DNA from: CAVYWD01 sp963772225
GTDB taxonomy: Bacteria; Myxococcota; Myxococcia; Myxococcales; UBA5297
Reading direction: 5' to 3'
Assembly (NCBI GenBank): GCA_963772225.1
Contig: CAVYWD010000001.1
Location: forward strand, 1,240,001-1,304,000
Length of the DNA stretch: 64,000 bases
The position numbers and the translations under genes are program-made. Shown one piece after another: positions 34,990-43,746 of the stretch. Within the stretch, counting starts at the first letter, position 1; each line of letters starts with the position of its first letter. The notes beneath the pieces are model-generated. The model made no database searches and was not told the DNA's origin. It saw nothing but the letters and a program-made list of their open reading frames with translations.

Positions 34990-37181
34990 TCACCAGGACT
35001 TCACGCCGCGGCGCCACTCCGTCTTCTCGCGCTCGCTGCCGTCTTCGTAGAACTCGAGCCATCGACCGTTCTTCTTACCGTGGAGGTATTCGCCGCTCTC
35101 GGCCCGCTTTCCGTTGGCGTGCCAGCGCAGGTATTTCCCGTGCTTGACGCCGGACGACAGCTGGCACCAGAGCGCCAGCCCGGCCGGCGGTGCGGCGCCG
35201 GAGAGCGAGGCGCCCTCGGGACAGCTCGAGATGGGGCCGTCCGCAGGCACCGCCGCGACCCTGGCCGGCGGCGCAGCCACCGCGGCCGGCGTCGGCTCCG
35301 GCGCCCGAGCGACCTCGACCCGCGGCGCCGGAGTCGGAGGCGGCGGTGCGACGGTTGGCGCAGGCGACTCCACCGGCGCCCGCGCTTCGACGGCAGCCTG
35401 GGCCGGCGTCGGGACGGGGCTGGAGTTTCGCGCTCGAAGCGAGGCTCGGCCGCAGCGGCGCCTCCGGCGGCCGTCCGAACCATCGGAAGCTCCGGGTGCC
35501 GCTTGCTGAAGTGGAAGGCGAGCTGGGTCTCCTTCCCCGGCGCGATGACGATGGCCTGGCGCTGGGCCGGGAAGCCGACAGCCTGGACCTCTACTTGGTG
35601 GTGCTGGGCCGTCAGCGCCCGGCCGCGCAGGGGGCTCGCCCCCACCGCCTCGCCGTCGACCCCAGACGCGCGCCGGCGCATCGGCAACCACCGTGAGTCG
35701 GCCCCCGCTGGCGGCCGGGGCCGGCGTGGGCTCGGACGGCGTCGGCGCTTCGCTTACCGGAGCGGCTGCGGGAGCGGGCTCGCTCGGCTTCACCGGGGCC
35801 GGTGCGGAGACCGCGGGCGCGCTCTTCACGGCGACCCCCGGCACCGCCTCGGGCGGCGCCTTCGCCGGCTCGCGGGCCGGCTCACGCCGGGCGACGAGCA
35901 CTGCGACCAAGCCCAGGGTGAGCAGGGCGATGGCCCCCAGGGCGAATGCCGCGCGCCCCTTGTTCGGCGAGCGCCCCGGGGCGGGCACCGGCTCGGCGCT
36001 CTTCTGCAAAGCGGGCGGCCGGGCTGCGGGGGCCGCGTCGACCGGACGCTCGCCCAGGTCCGCGAGAATCGACCTCCAAGGCGGGCGCCGACGAGGGCTT
36101 CGAGGCCGACTGGCTCGCCTCGCGGATGACTTCCCAGTCCTCGACGGGGACCGCGAAGTCCTTCGAATTCATCACCTCGTCGTTGTACGCGCCACCGATG
36201 GCGCCGCTGTTGCTGAGAATCTCCGAAGAGCTGCGCCAGAAAGCGCGCCACGTGGAGGTTCGTCACGCGGTCATCGCCCTGGGAGACGTAGGCGTCGAGG
36301 ACCTCGTGCAGCGTCGCCGCGTTCGGGCAGCGAACCTCGAGGCGCGGCGCCATGGCCCAGAGGATGAGGCGCTCCAGCTCCGGGTCGATGCCCGGGCGCA
36401 CCTGCGACGGCGCCTTGTAGGCGCCGGCCGCGGCCGCCCGCAGAACGTCCATGTCGCTCCGGCCGGGGTAGGCGTGCACGCCCGTCGCGGCCAGGTAGAG
36501 CGAGGCCCCGACCGCGAAGACGTCGGCGCGGCCGTCGACGGTCTCGCCGGCCCGCACCTGCTCCGGCGCCATGTAGCGGAACTTGCCCTTGATGTTTCCC
36601 GCCTCGGTCTTGGAGAGCCGGCCGGAGGACTTCGCCACGCCGAAGTCGAGGAGCTTGGCGACACCCTCGGTGGACACCACCACGTTATGCGGGGTGACGT
36701 CGCGGTGGACGATGTTCAGCGGCTGCCCGTGCGGGTCGCGCGCCTCATGGGCGTGCGACAGCGCCGAGGCGACCTCGCTCAGCACCTTGGCCGCGATGCA
36801 ATCGCAGGGCTTCCCCTGCTTCCAGGACTCGTTGATGACCCGGGCGAGCGTGGGGCCGCGCACGTACTCCATGACGATGTACGGATTGCCCTTCTCCTGG
36901 TTGATTTCGAAGATTTGCACGATGTTCGGATGGGAGAGGTTCGCGACGATGCGCGCCTCGTCCAGGAACATCCGCACGAGCTCCTGGTCGTAGATGAGGT
37001 CGGGGAGCATTCGCTTCACGACCACGACCTTGTCGAACCCGCCAATCCCCGAGAGGCGGCACTTGAAGATCTCCGCCATACCGCCAGTGCCGATTTTGCT
37101 CAGCACCTCGTATTTTCCGAAGTGCAAGATGTCCGGCGGCTCGCTTCGGACCAAAGTGAGTCTTTCACGGGGATCAGCCAC
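34990..37181 (-). CDS. Ser/Thr protein kinase with PEGA domain and MORN-like tail (four frameshifts)
   Basis: Parts in order once four indels are allowed. Kinase domain (residues 20-300): GKYEVLSKIGTGGMAEIF, VVVKRMLP, IVHRDVTPHNVVV, KLLDFGVAKSSG and YMAPEQVR. A linker follows, then a membrane helix (FALGAIALLTLGLVAVLVAR), a Pro/Ala-rich stretch, a PEGA-type domain (VDGEAVGASPLRGRA) and a C-terminal MORN/YwqK-like repeat tail (HGKYLRWHANGKRAESGEYL). Shifts fall near 36225, 36072, 35663 (extra G in GGGG) and 35418 (one C short in a C run). The intact kinase and recognisable later domains suggest sequencing errors. It lies inside the haem-protein operon. Confidence 0.82.
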
Positions 37182-37196
37182 GAGGATGCCTCCACA

Positions 37197-38329
37197 TCAG
37201 AAGGAGCCGCCGACCCCGACGTGCACCGAGTGAAAGCTCGGGAAGTCGTTCATGGCGCTGTACTCGTAGCTCAGCTTTGCGTACATCGAGTCGCTCAGCA
37301 GAAGCTGGAAGGCCTGCGTGTACCGGAGATCCGGCTGTCCGGCGACAGGCGCGGGTCCGAGGTGAGGAGCGGGTCGCCCTTTCGATAGAGGCTGTCGAAC
37401 CGGTAGAGAAACACCAGGCGGCTGGTCACCGGGTGCTCCAGCTCGACGAAGTAGCCGCCCTTATCGACATAGGTGTCGATGAGCTGGAACCGGTAGAGCG
37501 ACGGATCAGGGTTGAGCTCGACCCGCATGACGGCCGCCTCGCTGCGCAGCGTGAGCGGCCCGACCCGGAGCGAGGTGTCGACCCCGAGCGCGGTATAGGC
37601 GCGCTTGCCGTTCGGGTCGTAATGCCCGTACATCGCCGAGGCGCCCATGGAGAAGTCCTTGAAGGCGGCGTCGGGGTTCGACCCGGAGAAGGTGAGCACC
37701 ATCCGGCCTCCGCCGGCCGGCTGGCGATTGTTGTCGACGAACGGCTGAGAACGCATGGCGGTGAAATCGACGTCGTTGTCGCCCTTCATGCCCGTCACGA
37801 CGTAGGCGCCGTACCAGAGCTGAGTCTCCTCGGTGGGCCAGACCTGGCCGTAAACCACCACGCCCGTGTCCACGTAAGGTTGGGGCACCACGCCGAGGTT
37901 GAAGGCGGTGCGCCCGTAGTACCCCATGCGGCCCATGTCGTAGATGAGCGGCTTGCTCACCGAGCGGTGGCTGGTCGGGTCGTACCGGACCGACATTTCG
38001 CCGAACGGCACGCCGACGCGGCCCGCCTGGATGTTGAAGGCCGGCGATGGCGTGAAGTCGACGTGCGCCCGGTCGACTTCGAAACCGTGGCAGCCGAAGC
38101 AGGCGCGCACCGAGAACGACAGCTTGTCGTTGATGTCCACCTCCATCTTGATGGCCGCCTCGGGCGTCAGGCCGGTGAGCGAGGCCTTGGCCGCCGAGGG
38201 CGAGGTGGTGAACCAGTTGTCGACGTACGCCGAGCCGGCGACGTTCACCGAAGCGGCTCGGGCCGGAGCAGCGGACAACGCCGAGAGCACGAGCGCGGCG
38301 CCGAGCGCCCATCGCGAGCGATCAGTCAT
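37197..38329 (-). CDS. Outer-membrane beta-barrel with a CX2CH haem motif (one frameshift)
   Basis: About 377 residues with a signal peptide (LVLSALSAAPARA) and alternating aromatic strands typical of a porin-like barrel. Unusually, C77-F-G-C80-H81 forms a haem-c motif near the N-terminus, in SVRACFGCHGFEVD. A missing base near 37326 hides the end; restoring it gives YTQAFQLLLSDSMYAKLSYE and a final HVGVGGSF with the C-terminal Phe of outer-membrane barrels. It may be a channel or a scaffold for electron transfer across the outer membrane. The ATG overlaps the stop of the CX4CH lipoprotein gene upstream. Confidence 0.7.
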
Positions 38330-38783
38330 TCGGGGCTCCGCGGGAAATCCACGTTTGGATCGCGTCGATTTGGTCCGAGCTGAGCGCGCCCGTGGGCGGC
38401 ATGGTCGTCGCTACCGAGCCCGAGGTCCCCACCGTCCCCAGGAGCTTGAGCATCAGGTAGCTCTGCTCCGGGTGCCCTGGCTTCACCAGCAGGATGGACG
38501 GCGCCTCGGACGCCGGCCGGTTCACCATATTGGAAAACGACAGCCCGGCTTCGAGCGACATGGGCGTATGGGGCGAGGGAGTCCCCTGGTGGCAGAGGGA
38601 CGTCGCGCAGCTCGGAGTGAGAACTCGACTCTGAATGACCGAGAAGGGCGCGTTGGCGTCGAGGGTGTTCGACGAGTCGTCAATCAGCGGCCCGACCTCG
38701 GGGTTCTGCCAGCAACCGAGCCCGAGGGCGGCGAGGACGACCGCGGAGAGCCAGCTCTTTCGCACGGCGGGGCACCTCGTCAT
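38322..38783 (-). CDS. Cytochrome-like lipoprotein with CX4CH motif
   Basis: A 153-residue lipoprotein (VVLAALGLGC, lipid Cys 24). The domain has the shape of small cytochrome c domains of DUF1549/PSC-type proteins (VKPGHPEQSYLMLKLLG, MPPTGALSSDQIDAIQTWI), but the haem motif is C59-ATSL-C64-H65, with four residues between the cysteines instead of two. Such CX4CH sites exist in some bacteria and may need a dedicated haem lyase. The ATG overlaps the stop of the haem-lipoprotein gene upstream, and its own 3' end overlaps the barrel gene. Confidence 0.75.
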   Translation of the reverse strand: MTRCPAVRKSWLSAVVLAALGLGCWQNPEVGPLIDDSSNTLDANAPFSVIQSRVLTPSCATSLCHQGTPSPHTPMSLEAGLSFSNMVNRPASEAPSILLVKPGHPEQSYLMLKLLGTVGTSGSVATTMPPTGALSSDQIDAIQTWISRGAPND

Positions 38784-39924
38784 GGGATGTTGAACTGCGT
38801 GTCGGTGGGGTCGGCGGTGACGCGGGCCCGGGCGATCTCTACAGTCCACTTCCCGTTGCGCCAAAAGCCGACCGCACGGACGTCGGCGCGCGAGCCGCTG
38901 CCGGGCGTGTAAACGTACCCGGGGAGCATGGCCCCCGTCGACGCGTCGGTGCCGTCGAACGCCACGGCCGCGGGGTGGAGCCCGCCGTCATTGGCCGCCC
39001 AGAGGACGGGGGCCATAGAGTTGGGGTCGAAGCCGGCAAAGGCGTTGACGCCGTCTTCGCTCATGGACTTCGGCGCATACCCGCCGTCGCTCAGCGTGAC
39101 GCGATTGCTGGAGGAGAACCCGCCGCCGTCGTCGGCGATGCGGGTGACCGAGTTGAACGATTGGTCGTCGGCGTGGCCCACGGGATTCGAGGTAGCGGCG
39201 CCCCAGGTCCAGAAGTCGGCGACTTCACCTGCGGCGTTCGTGTGCATTTTGTTTCGCCATTGCACGCCCGCGTCCGAGGTGTCGTCCAGGCGCTCGCGCA
39301 GGTGGCACGCGGCGGCGCAGCCCAGCTGGCTGAACGCGGGGAAGTCGACGTCGAAGGCCATAAAGAGCTTGTCGTCGTCGTCGGTGTTTCGCACCCATTG
39401 TCCGCTCACAAAGGTCCAGCGCCCCTTCGCGTCGTTCTTGGTCGAATCCGACCACTGCACCAGGAAGTAAATGTTGTCGTCGTCGTAGGACGACTTCACC
39501 AGCACCGAGTCGATCCCCAAACTGTACAGGCGGAGCCCGCCGTCGGGGAGGTGGCCGAAGCCCGCATTCCAGTCGTCGACGGACATGCCGATGGCCGCCG
39601 CGCCCGGGCTCAAGGGAATGGTGCTCCCGGCGATGTTCGCCCACTCGGTGTCGAGCCCGTCGAGCGTCGGGGGCGTCGAGACCCGGCGCGACAGGACCGT
39701 GCCCGGACCACCGTGCCCGTCTCGAACTCGAGCTTGATGTACGGAGCGACCTGGTGCGTGCTGCTGTTGTTGTCGGTGATGCCGACCGAGAACACCACCG
39801 GCGCGCCGCCGTCCTCGCCCTGAGTCCCTGCGTCGAGCGGCGTCGCCCTCGGCGGAACGCAACTGAATACAGCGAGCACGGTGAGCAAGGAGACCGAGGC
39901 CAAGGGGAGCGACGCCTTCTGCAC
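38780..39924 (-). CDS. Ethylbenzene-dehydrogenase-type haem lipoprotein (one frameshift)
   Basis: Begins with a lipoprotein signal (LLTVLAVFSC, lipid Cys 22). One base is missing near 39697. After correction the protein has about 381 residues and an EB_dh haem domain: PTLDGLDTEWANI, DDDNIYFLVQWSDSTK, a CX3CH motif in LGCAAACHLRE, then MHTNAAGEVADFWTWGA and NGKWTVEIARARVT. The haem is probably c-type. It is the first gene of the minus-strand operon and is followed, with an ATGA overlap, by the CX4CH lipoprotein. A role in extracellular or periplasmic electron transfer is inferred. Confidence 0.78.
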
Positions 39925-40551
39925 TGAACACCTCCCACCGGTTCTTGACTGCGCGAGCTCCGAAATATTCGGCAGCTGACTCTGCTCACTTTACTACGAC
40001 TCCAGGGCGCGTCGAAATTGTTTCCCCCCGAGAGATTCGGCGCGCCTATCCGAGCGCGGGGCCCCATGTCCTCAGGTCTGCGACACCTGCGCAGGATCAC
40101 CGATGCGGCCCTGGCGCCGGGCGCGCCAGAGTGGGTCGCAAGGAGGCGCCTCGCCGCCTCGAGCCCCGGGTGCGGCCGGAATGCCGCGTCAGAAATCCGG
40201 CGCTGTGGCTTCCAACTTCTGCGAAGCGCCGCGCGGGCAGCTCAGGCGGCCGACTTCCGCCGAGCGCGAGGTCTGCCACGCCATGGCCGCGCCCTTCACC
40301 CCTCGGCCCGCGCCTCCTGGCACTTCATGGCCTTCTCCACCTCGGCCAAGGTGGCCATGGTGACGTCGCCCGGCGTGGTCATGGCCAAGGCGCCATGGGC
40401 GGCGCCGCACTCCACCCGTCGACCTGATGGTCGACAGCCTCCGACAAACTTCGACAGTCTCTGGCCGCTCGAGGAATTTCGAAGACGCTGTCTGCGAAAT
40501 CGGCGGTGTCCGCTATCCTCAAAGACACGAGTCGCCGCGCCGCGCACCACC
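39925..40551. other. Divergent intergenic region, no gene recognised
   Basis: About 630 bases between the haem-protein operon and htpG. A minus-strand frame of 28 codons near 40296-40382 (TTPGDVTMATLAEVEKAMK) has a protein-like composition but is too short and ends at once. Nothing else was seen. The minus-strand promoter of the operon must lie in the left part; I could not identify it. Confidence 0.4.
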
Positions 40552-40580
40552 TTGACGCTGTCCAGGGCTGCGGCTAGAAA
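40552..40580 (+). promoter_or_regulatory. Probable promoter upstream of htpG
   Basis: TTGACG (40552-40557), 17 bases, TAGAAA (40575-40580) is a good housekeeping-type promoter about 140 bases before htpG. It does not match the sigma-32 heat-shock consensus. Confidence 0.5.
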
Positions 40581-40721
40581 ACCGAGCCGCCCAACGTTGA
40601 GCTTCAGGCCGGATGGCGCACGCGGTCGACCTCGCGCCGCCCTCGCCGCGATGAGCGGGCGAGCTCCTTCGGGGGCCGGCCGAGCGGCGGCACAGCCCGC
40701 CAATGCGAAAAGGGAGACTCC

Positions 40722-42713
40722 ATGGAGCCCGCTGAAGTGACCCAGACCAACCCGCCCGACGCCGGCGCGAGCGCCGCCGCGCCCGGGGCCGAGACCCGCC
40801 CGTTCCAGGCGGAGATGAAGCAGCTGCTCGACCTGTTCATCCGCTCGCTCTACTCGAGCAAGGAGGTCTTCCTCCGCGAGCTCGTCTCCAACGCCTCCGA
40901 CGCGCTGGACCGGCTGCGCTTCGAGTCCCTCACCCGCCCCGAGCTCGGCGCGGGCAGCGAGCCGGAGATCCGCCTCGAGGCCGACCCGAAGGCCCGGACG
41001 CTGACCCTCGTCGACAACGGCGTCGGCATGTCGCGGGAGGAGGTCATCTCCAACATCGGCACCATCGCGCGATCGGGGACGCGCGAGCTGATGCAGAAGA
41101 TCAAGGAGGCGAGGTCCAGCGACCAGACCCTGGCGCTCATCGGCCAGTTCGGCGTCGGCTTCTATTCGGCGTTCATGGTCGCCGACAAGGTCACCCTCGT
41201 CACCCGCCGCGCCGGGGCCGACGACGCCACGGCCTGGGAGTCGCGCGGCGACGGGAGCTACACGCTCGCGCCCACGACCAAGGCGAGCCACGGCACCGCC
41301 ATCACCCTGCACCTGCGGCCCGTCGACGCCGAGGACGGGGTGCCCGATTTCACCGATGAGTGGGTGCTGGGGAACATCGTGCGCAAGTATTCGGATTACG
41401 TGCGCTACCCCATCCGCATGAAGGTGACGCGGGAGGAGGTGGAGCGCGACGAGACCGGCGCGCCGAAGAAGGACGCCCCCAAGAAGACCGTCGTCGAGGA
41501 CAAGACGCTCAACTCGATGAAGGCCATCTGGCTGCGCAAGGCGCAGGACGTCAAGGAGGAGGAGTACGACGAATTCTACAAACACCTCTCCCACGACTGG
41601 GAGAAGCCGCTGCGCACCATCCCGTTCAGCGCCGAGGGGCGGCTCGAATACCGCGCCCTGCTGTTCGTCCCCTCCCGTGCGCCCTGGAGCGCCGGCCCCC
41701 TGGGCGGCGAGGGCGGGCTCCAGCTCTTCGCGCAGAACGTGAAGATCGTGGAGAAGTGCGAGGACCTCCTGCCCCGCTACCTGCGGTTCGTGAAGGGCGT
41801 GGTGGACTCTTCGGACCTCTCCTTGAACGTCTCGCGCGAGATGCTGCAGCAGGACCGGCAGATCGCGCAGATCCGCAAAGGCCTGACGAAGAAGGTCTTG
41901 GAAACCCTTGCCGAGATGCAGGAGAAGGACGCCGACGCCTACAAGAAGGTCTGGGACGCCTTTGCCCGGGTGCTGAAGGAGGGCGTCACCACCGAGTACG
42001 AGTACAAGGACAAGCTCGTCTCGCTGCTCGTCTTCGAATCCTCCGCGGACGCCCAGAAGCCGACGACGCTGAAGGAATACGTCGCTCGCATGAAGGAGGG
42101 GCAGAAGGACCTCTACTACCTCTCCGGCGAGTCGCGCGCCCTCATCGAGAGCTCGCCGCACCTCGAGCTGTTCAAGCAGAAGGGCCTCGAGGTGCTCTAT
42201 ATGACCGACCCGGTCGACGAGCTCATCGTCCCGTCCATCTATGAATTCGAGGGGAAGAAGCTCAAGTCCGCGAGCACCGAGTCGCCCGACCTGGGCAATG
42301 CGGAGGAGCGCGAAAAGGAAGAGAAGGCGCGCAAGGAGAAAGAGGCGGCCTATTCCGAGCTCTTCAAGGCCATGCTGGCGCGGCTGGAGGCGCACGTAAA
42401 AGAGGTGCGCCTCTCGAGCCGGCTCACCACCTCCCCCGTCTGCCTCGTGGGCGAGGCGGGCACGAGCCAGCGGCTCGAGCGCCTGTTCGGCGCCAAGCGG
42501 GGCGCGGCCGCGCGCCGGACGCTGGAGCTCAACCCGGACCACGCCCTGGTTCAGAAGCTCAAGGCGCAATTCGAGAAGAACAAGGACGACCCCAAGGTGG
42601 GCGACTTCGCCGAGCTCCTGTTCGGCCAGGCGCTCCTCGTCGAGGGCTCCGAGCTGCCCGACCCGGCGCGCTTCAGCAAGCTGGTGGCCGACCTGATGAG
42701 CCAGGCGAGTTGA
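40722..42713 (+). CDS. htpG: Chaperone HtpG (Hsp90)
   Basis: A 663-residue bacterial Hsp90. The GHKL ATP-binding domain shows SSKEVFLRELVSNASDALDR, LVDNGVGMSREEV, IGTIARSGT and IGQFGVGFYSAFMVAD. The middle domain has LFVPSRAPW and LPRYLRFVKGVVDSSDLSLN, with a conserved Arg in NVSREMLQQ. The C-terminal dimerisation domain ends near the stop. About 25 Ala/Pro-rich residues precede the usual start, an extension not needed for function. AAAGGGAG precedes the ATG. A hairpin at 42753-42784 may end the transcript. Confidence 0.96.
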   Translation: MEPAEVTQTNPPDAGASAAAPGAETRPFQAEMKQLLDLFIRSLYSSKEVFLRELVSNASDALDRLRFESLTRPELGAGSEPEIRLEADPKARTLTLVDNGVGMSREEVISNIGTIARSGTRELMQKIKEARSSDQTLALIGQFGVGFYSAFMVADKVTLVTRRAGADDATAWESRGDGSYTLAPTTKASHGTAITLHLRPVDAEDGVPDFTDEWVLGNIVRKYSDYVRYPIRMKVTREEVERDETGAPKKDAPKKTVVEDKTLNSMKAIWLRKAQDVKEEEYDEFYKHLSHDWEKPLRTIPFSAEGRLEYRALLFVPSRAPWSAGPLGGEGGLQLFAQNVKIVEKCEDLLPRYLRFVKGVVDSSDLSLNVSREMLQQDRQIAQIRKGLTKKVLETLAEMQEKDADAYKKVWDAFARVLKEGVTTEYEYKDKLVSLLVFESSADAQKPTTLKEYVARMKEGQKDLYYLSGESRALIESSPHLELFKQKGLEVLYMTDPVDELIVPSIYEFEGKKLKSASTESPDLGNAEEREKEEKARKEKEAAYSELFKAMLARLEAHVKEVRLSSRLTTSPVCLVGEAGTSQRLERLFGAKRGAAARRTLELNPDHALVQKLKAQFEKNKDDPKVGDFAELLFGQALLVEGSELPDPARFSKLVADLMSQAS

Positions 42714-42752
42714 GCTCGGTCGGGCGCCGCCCTTTCATTTCGTAGAAGGGCT

Positions 42753-42784
42753 CCCGGCTTCGCTCGACTCGAGGCGAAGCCGGG
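42753..42784 (+). terminator. Hairpin downstream of htpG, likely terminator
   Basis: CCCGGCTTCGC and GCGAAGCCGGG form a perfect 11-bp stem around a 10-base loop, 40 bases after the htpG stop. Only a weak T-rich tail (GGCTTGTT) follows, so termination efficiency is uncertain. Confidence 0.55.
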
Positions 42785-42828
42785 GGCTTGTTCCAGGTCA
42801 GCGGCTTGCCGAAGAGGAGGATGACCCC

Positions 42829-43332
42829 TTGCCCGCCATCGTGGCCGCCCTGGGAGACATCGCCGAGCAGGACGTCGACGCCATCGTGAACGCCGCCAAC
42901 ACGTCCTTGCTCGGAGGCGGGGGCGTCGACGGGGCCATCCATCGCGCCGCGGGCCCCGGGCTTCTCGAGGAGTGCCGGGCTCTCGGCGGCTGTCCGACCG
43001 GCGAGGCGCGCATCACCCGCGGCCACCGCCTGCCGGCGCGACACGTGATTCACACCGTCGGGCCGGTCTGGGCAGGCGGCGACCGCGGCGAGCCCGAGCT
43101 GCTCCGCCGCTGCTACGTCCGCTCCCTCGCCCTCGCCGCGGAGCATGGCCTCAGGTCCGTCGCCTTTCCGTGCATCAGCACCGGGGCCTACCGCTTCCCC
43201 GCCCAGGAGGCCGCCCGAATCGCGGTGCGAGCCGTTCGAGAGGCGCTGGCGGCGCCGTCGCCCGTGACGCTCGTCCGCTTCGTCTGCTTCAGCGCGAGCG
43301 ACTTCGCCCTCTATCAAAGGCTGCTCGGGTAG
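42829..43332 (+). CDS. Macrodomain protein (ADP-ribose / O-acetyl-ADP-ribose hydrolase type)
   Basis: A 167-residue single macrodomain. The ligand loops are clear: IVNAANTSLLGGGGVDGAIH, CPTGEARITRGHRLPARHVI and AFPCISTGAYRFP. These match the YmdB/MacroD group that removes ADP-ribose or deacetylates O-acetyl-ADP-ribose. The start is a TTG eight bases after AGGAGG; the ATG next to the Shine-Dalgarno is in another frame and gives no macrodomain. It follows htpG and runs tail-to-tail into the DUF72 remnant. Confidence 0.87.
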   Translation: MPAIVAALGDIAEQDVDAIVNAANTSLLGGGGVDGAIHRAAGPGLLEECRALGGCPTGEARITRGHRLPARHVIHTVGPVWAGGDRGEPELLRRCYVRSLALAAEHGLRSVAFPCISTGAYRFPAQEAARIAVRAVREALAAPSPVTLVRFVCFSASDFALYQRLLG

Positions 43333-43653
43333 CCATCGGGCTGCCGCTCGAGCGTCGTGAGGCCCCTCGCGCGCTCGCGCCTGAGCGAGGAGCTCCGCCA
43401 AGTCCCGCGCGTTTCTCACCGCGTCGTCGGCGTGGCAGTTGTTCATCTGCGCGTGGACTTCGCCGGTCCGCTCGGCGAGCGCCAAGATCTTCGGCACCCA
43501 TTCGCCCAGCTCTTGGAACTGCGACGAGTAGTAGCGCAGCCGCGCCTCGGCGCTCCGCGCGTCGCGCGGGTACCACCCGGAGGCGAGCAGCGAGCGTTCC
43601 GCCCACGCCGTCGCCCCGATCTCTGATTCGCGCAGCCAGTCCGCGGCGCCTCC
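43314..43653 (-). pseudogene. DUF72 family gene with internal deletion
   Basis: The minus strand encodes EIGATAWAERSLLASGWYPR and RLRYYSSQF, the N-terminal signature of DUF72 proteins. It is joined directly to LGEWVPKILALAERTGEVHA and QMNNCHADDAVRNARDLAEL, the C-terminal signature. About 150 middle residues are missing. An extra G near 43361 separates the end (TTLERQPDGYPSSL). No valid start codon is in frame upstream. The pattern, ends kept and middle lost, is the same as in the AEC remnant at 1814-2154. Confidence 0.65.
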
Positions 43654-43746
43654 TCAGGCAAGACGTTGGCGATCGGCGCGGGCGAATGGGCGAAGACCCT
43701 GCGCTCGCCAGCGCTCCAGGCGCCGGGCGCTCCGCCGCCAGAGCCT

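Noticed and set aside
40296..40382. Minus-strand 28-codon frame TTPGDVTMATLAEVEKAMK
   Set aside because: Protein-like composition but too short, no ribosome binding site, and surrounding DNA does not extend it in any frame.
42821..42831. ATG at 42821 as the macrodomain start
   Set aside because: It is in a different frame from the macrodomain; the TTG at 42829 reads into the conserved domain and has correct Shine-Dalgarno spacing.
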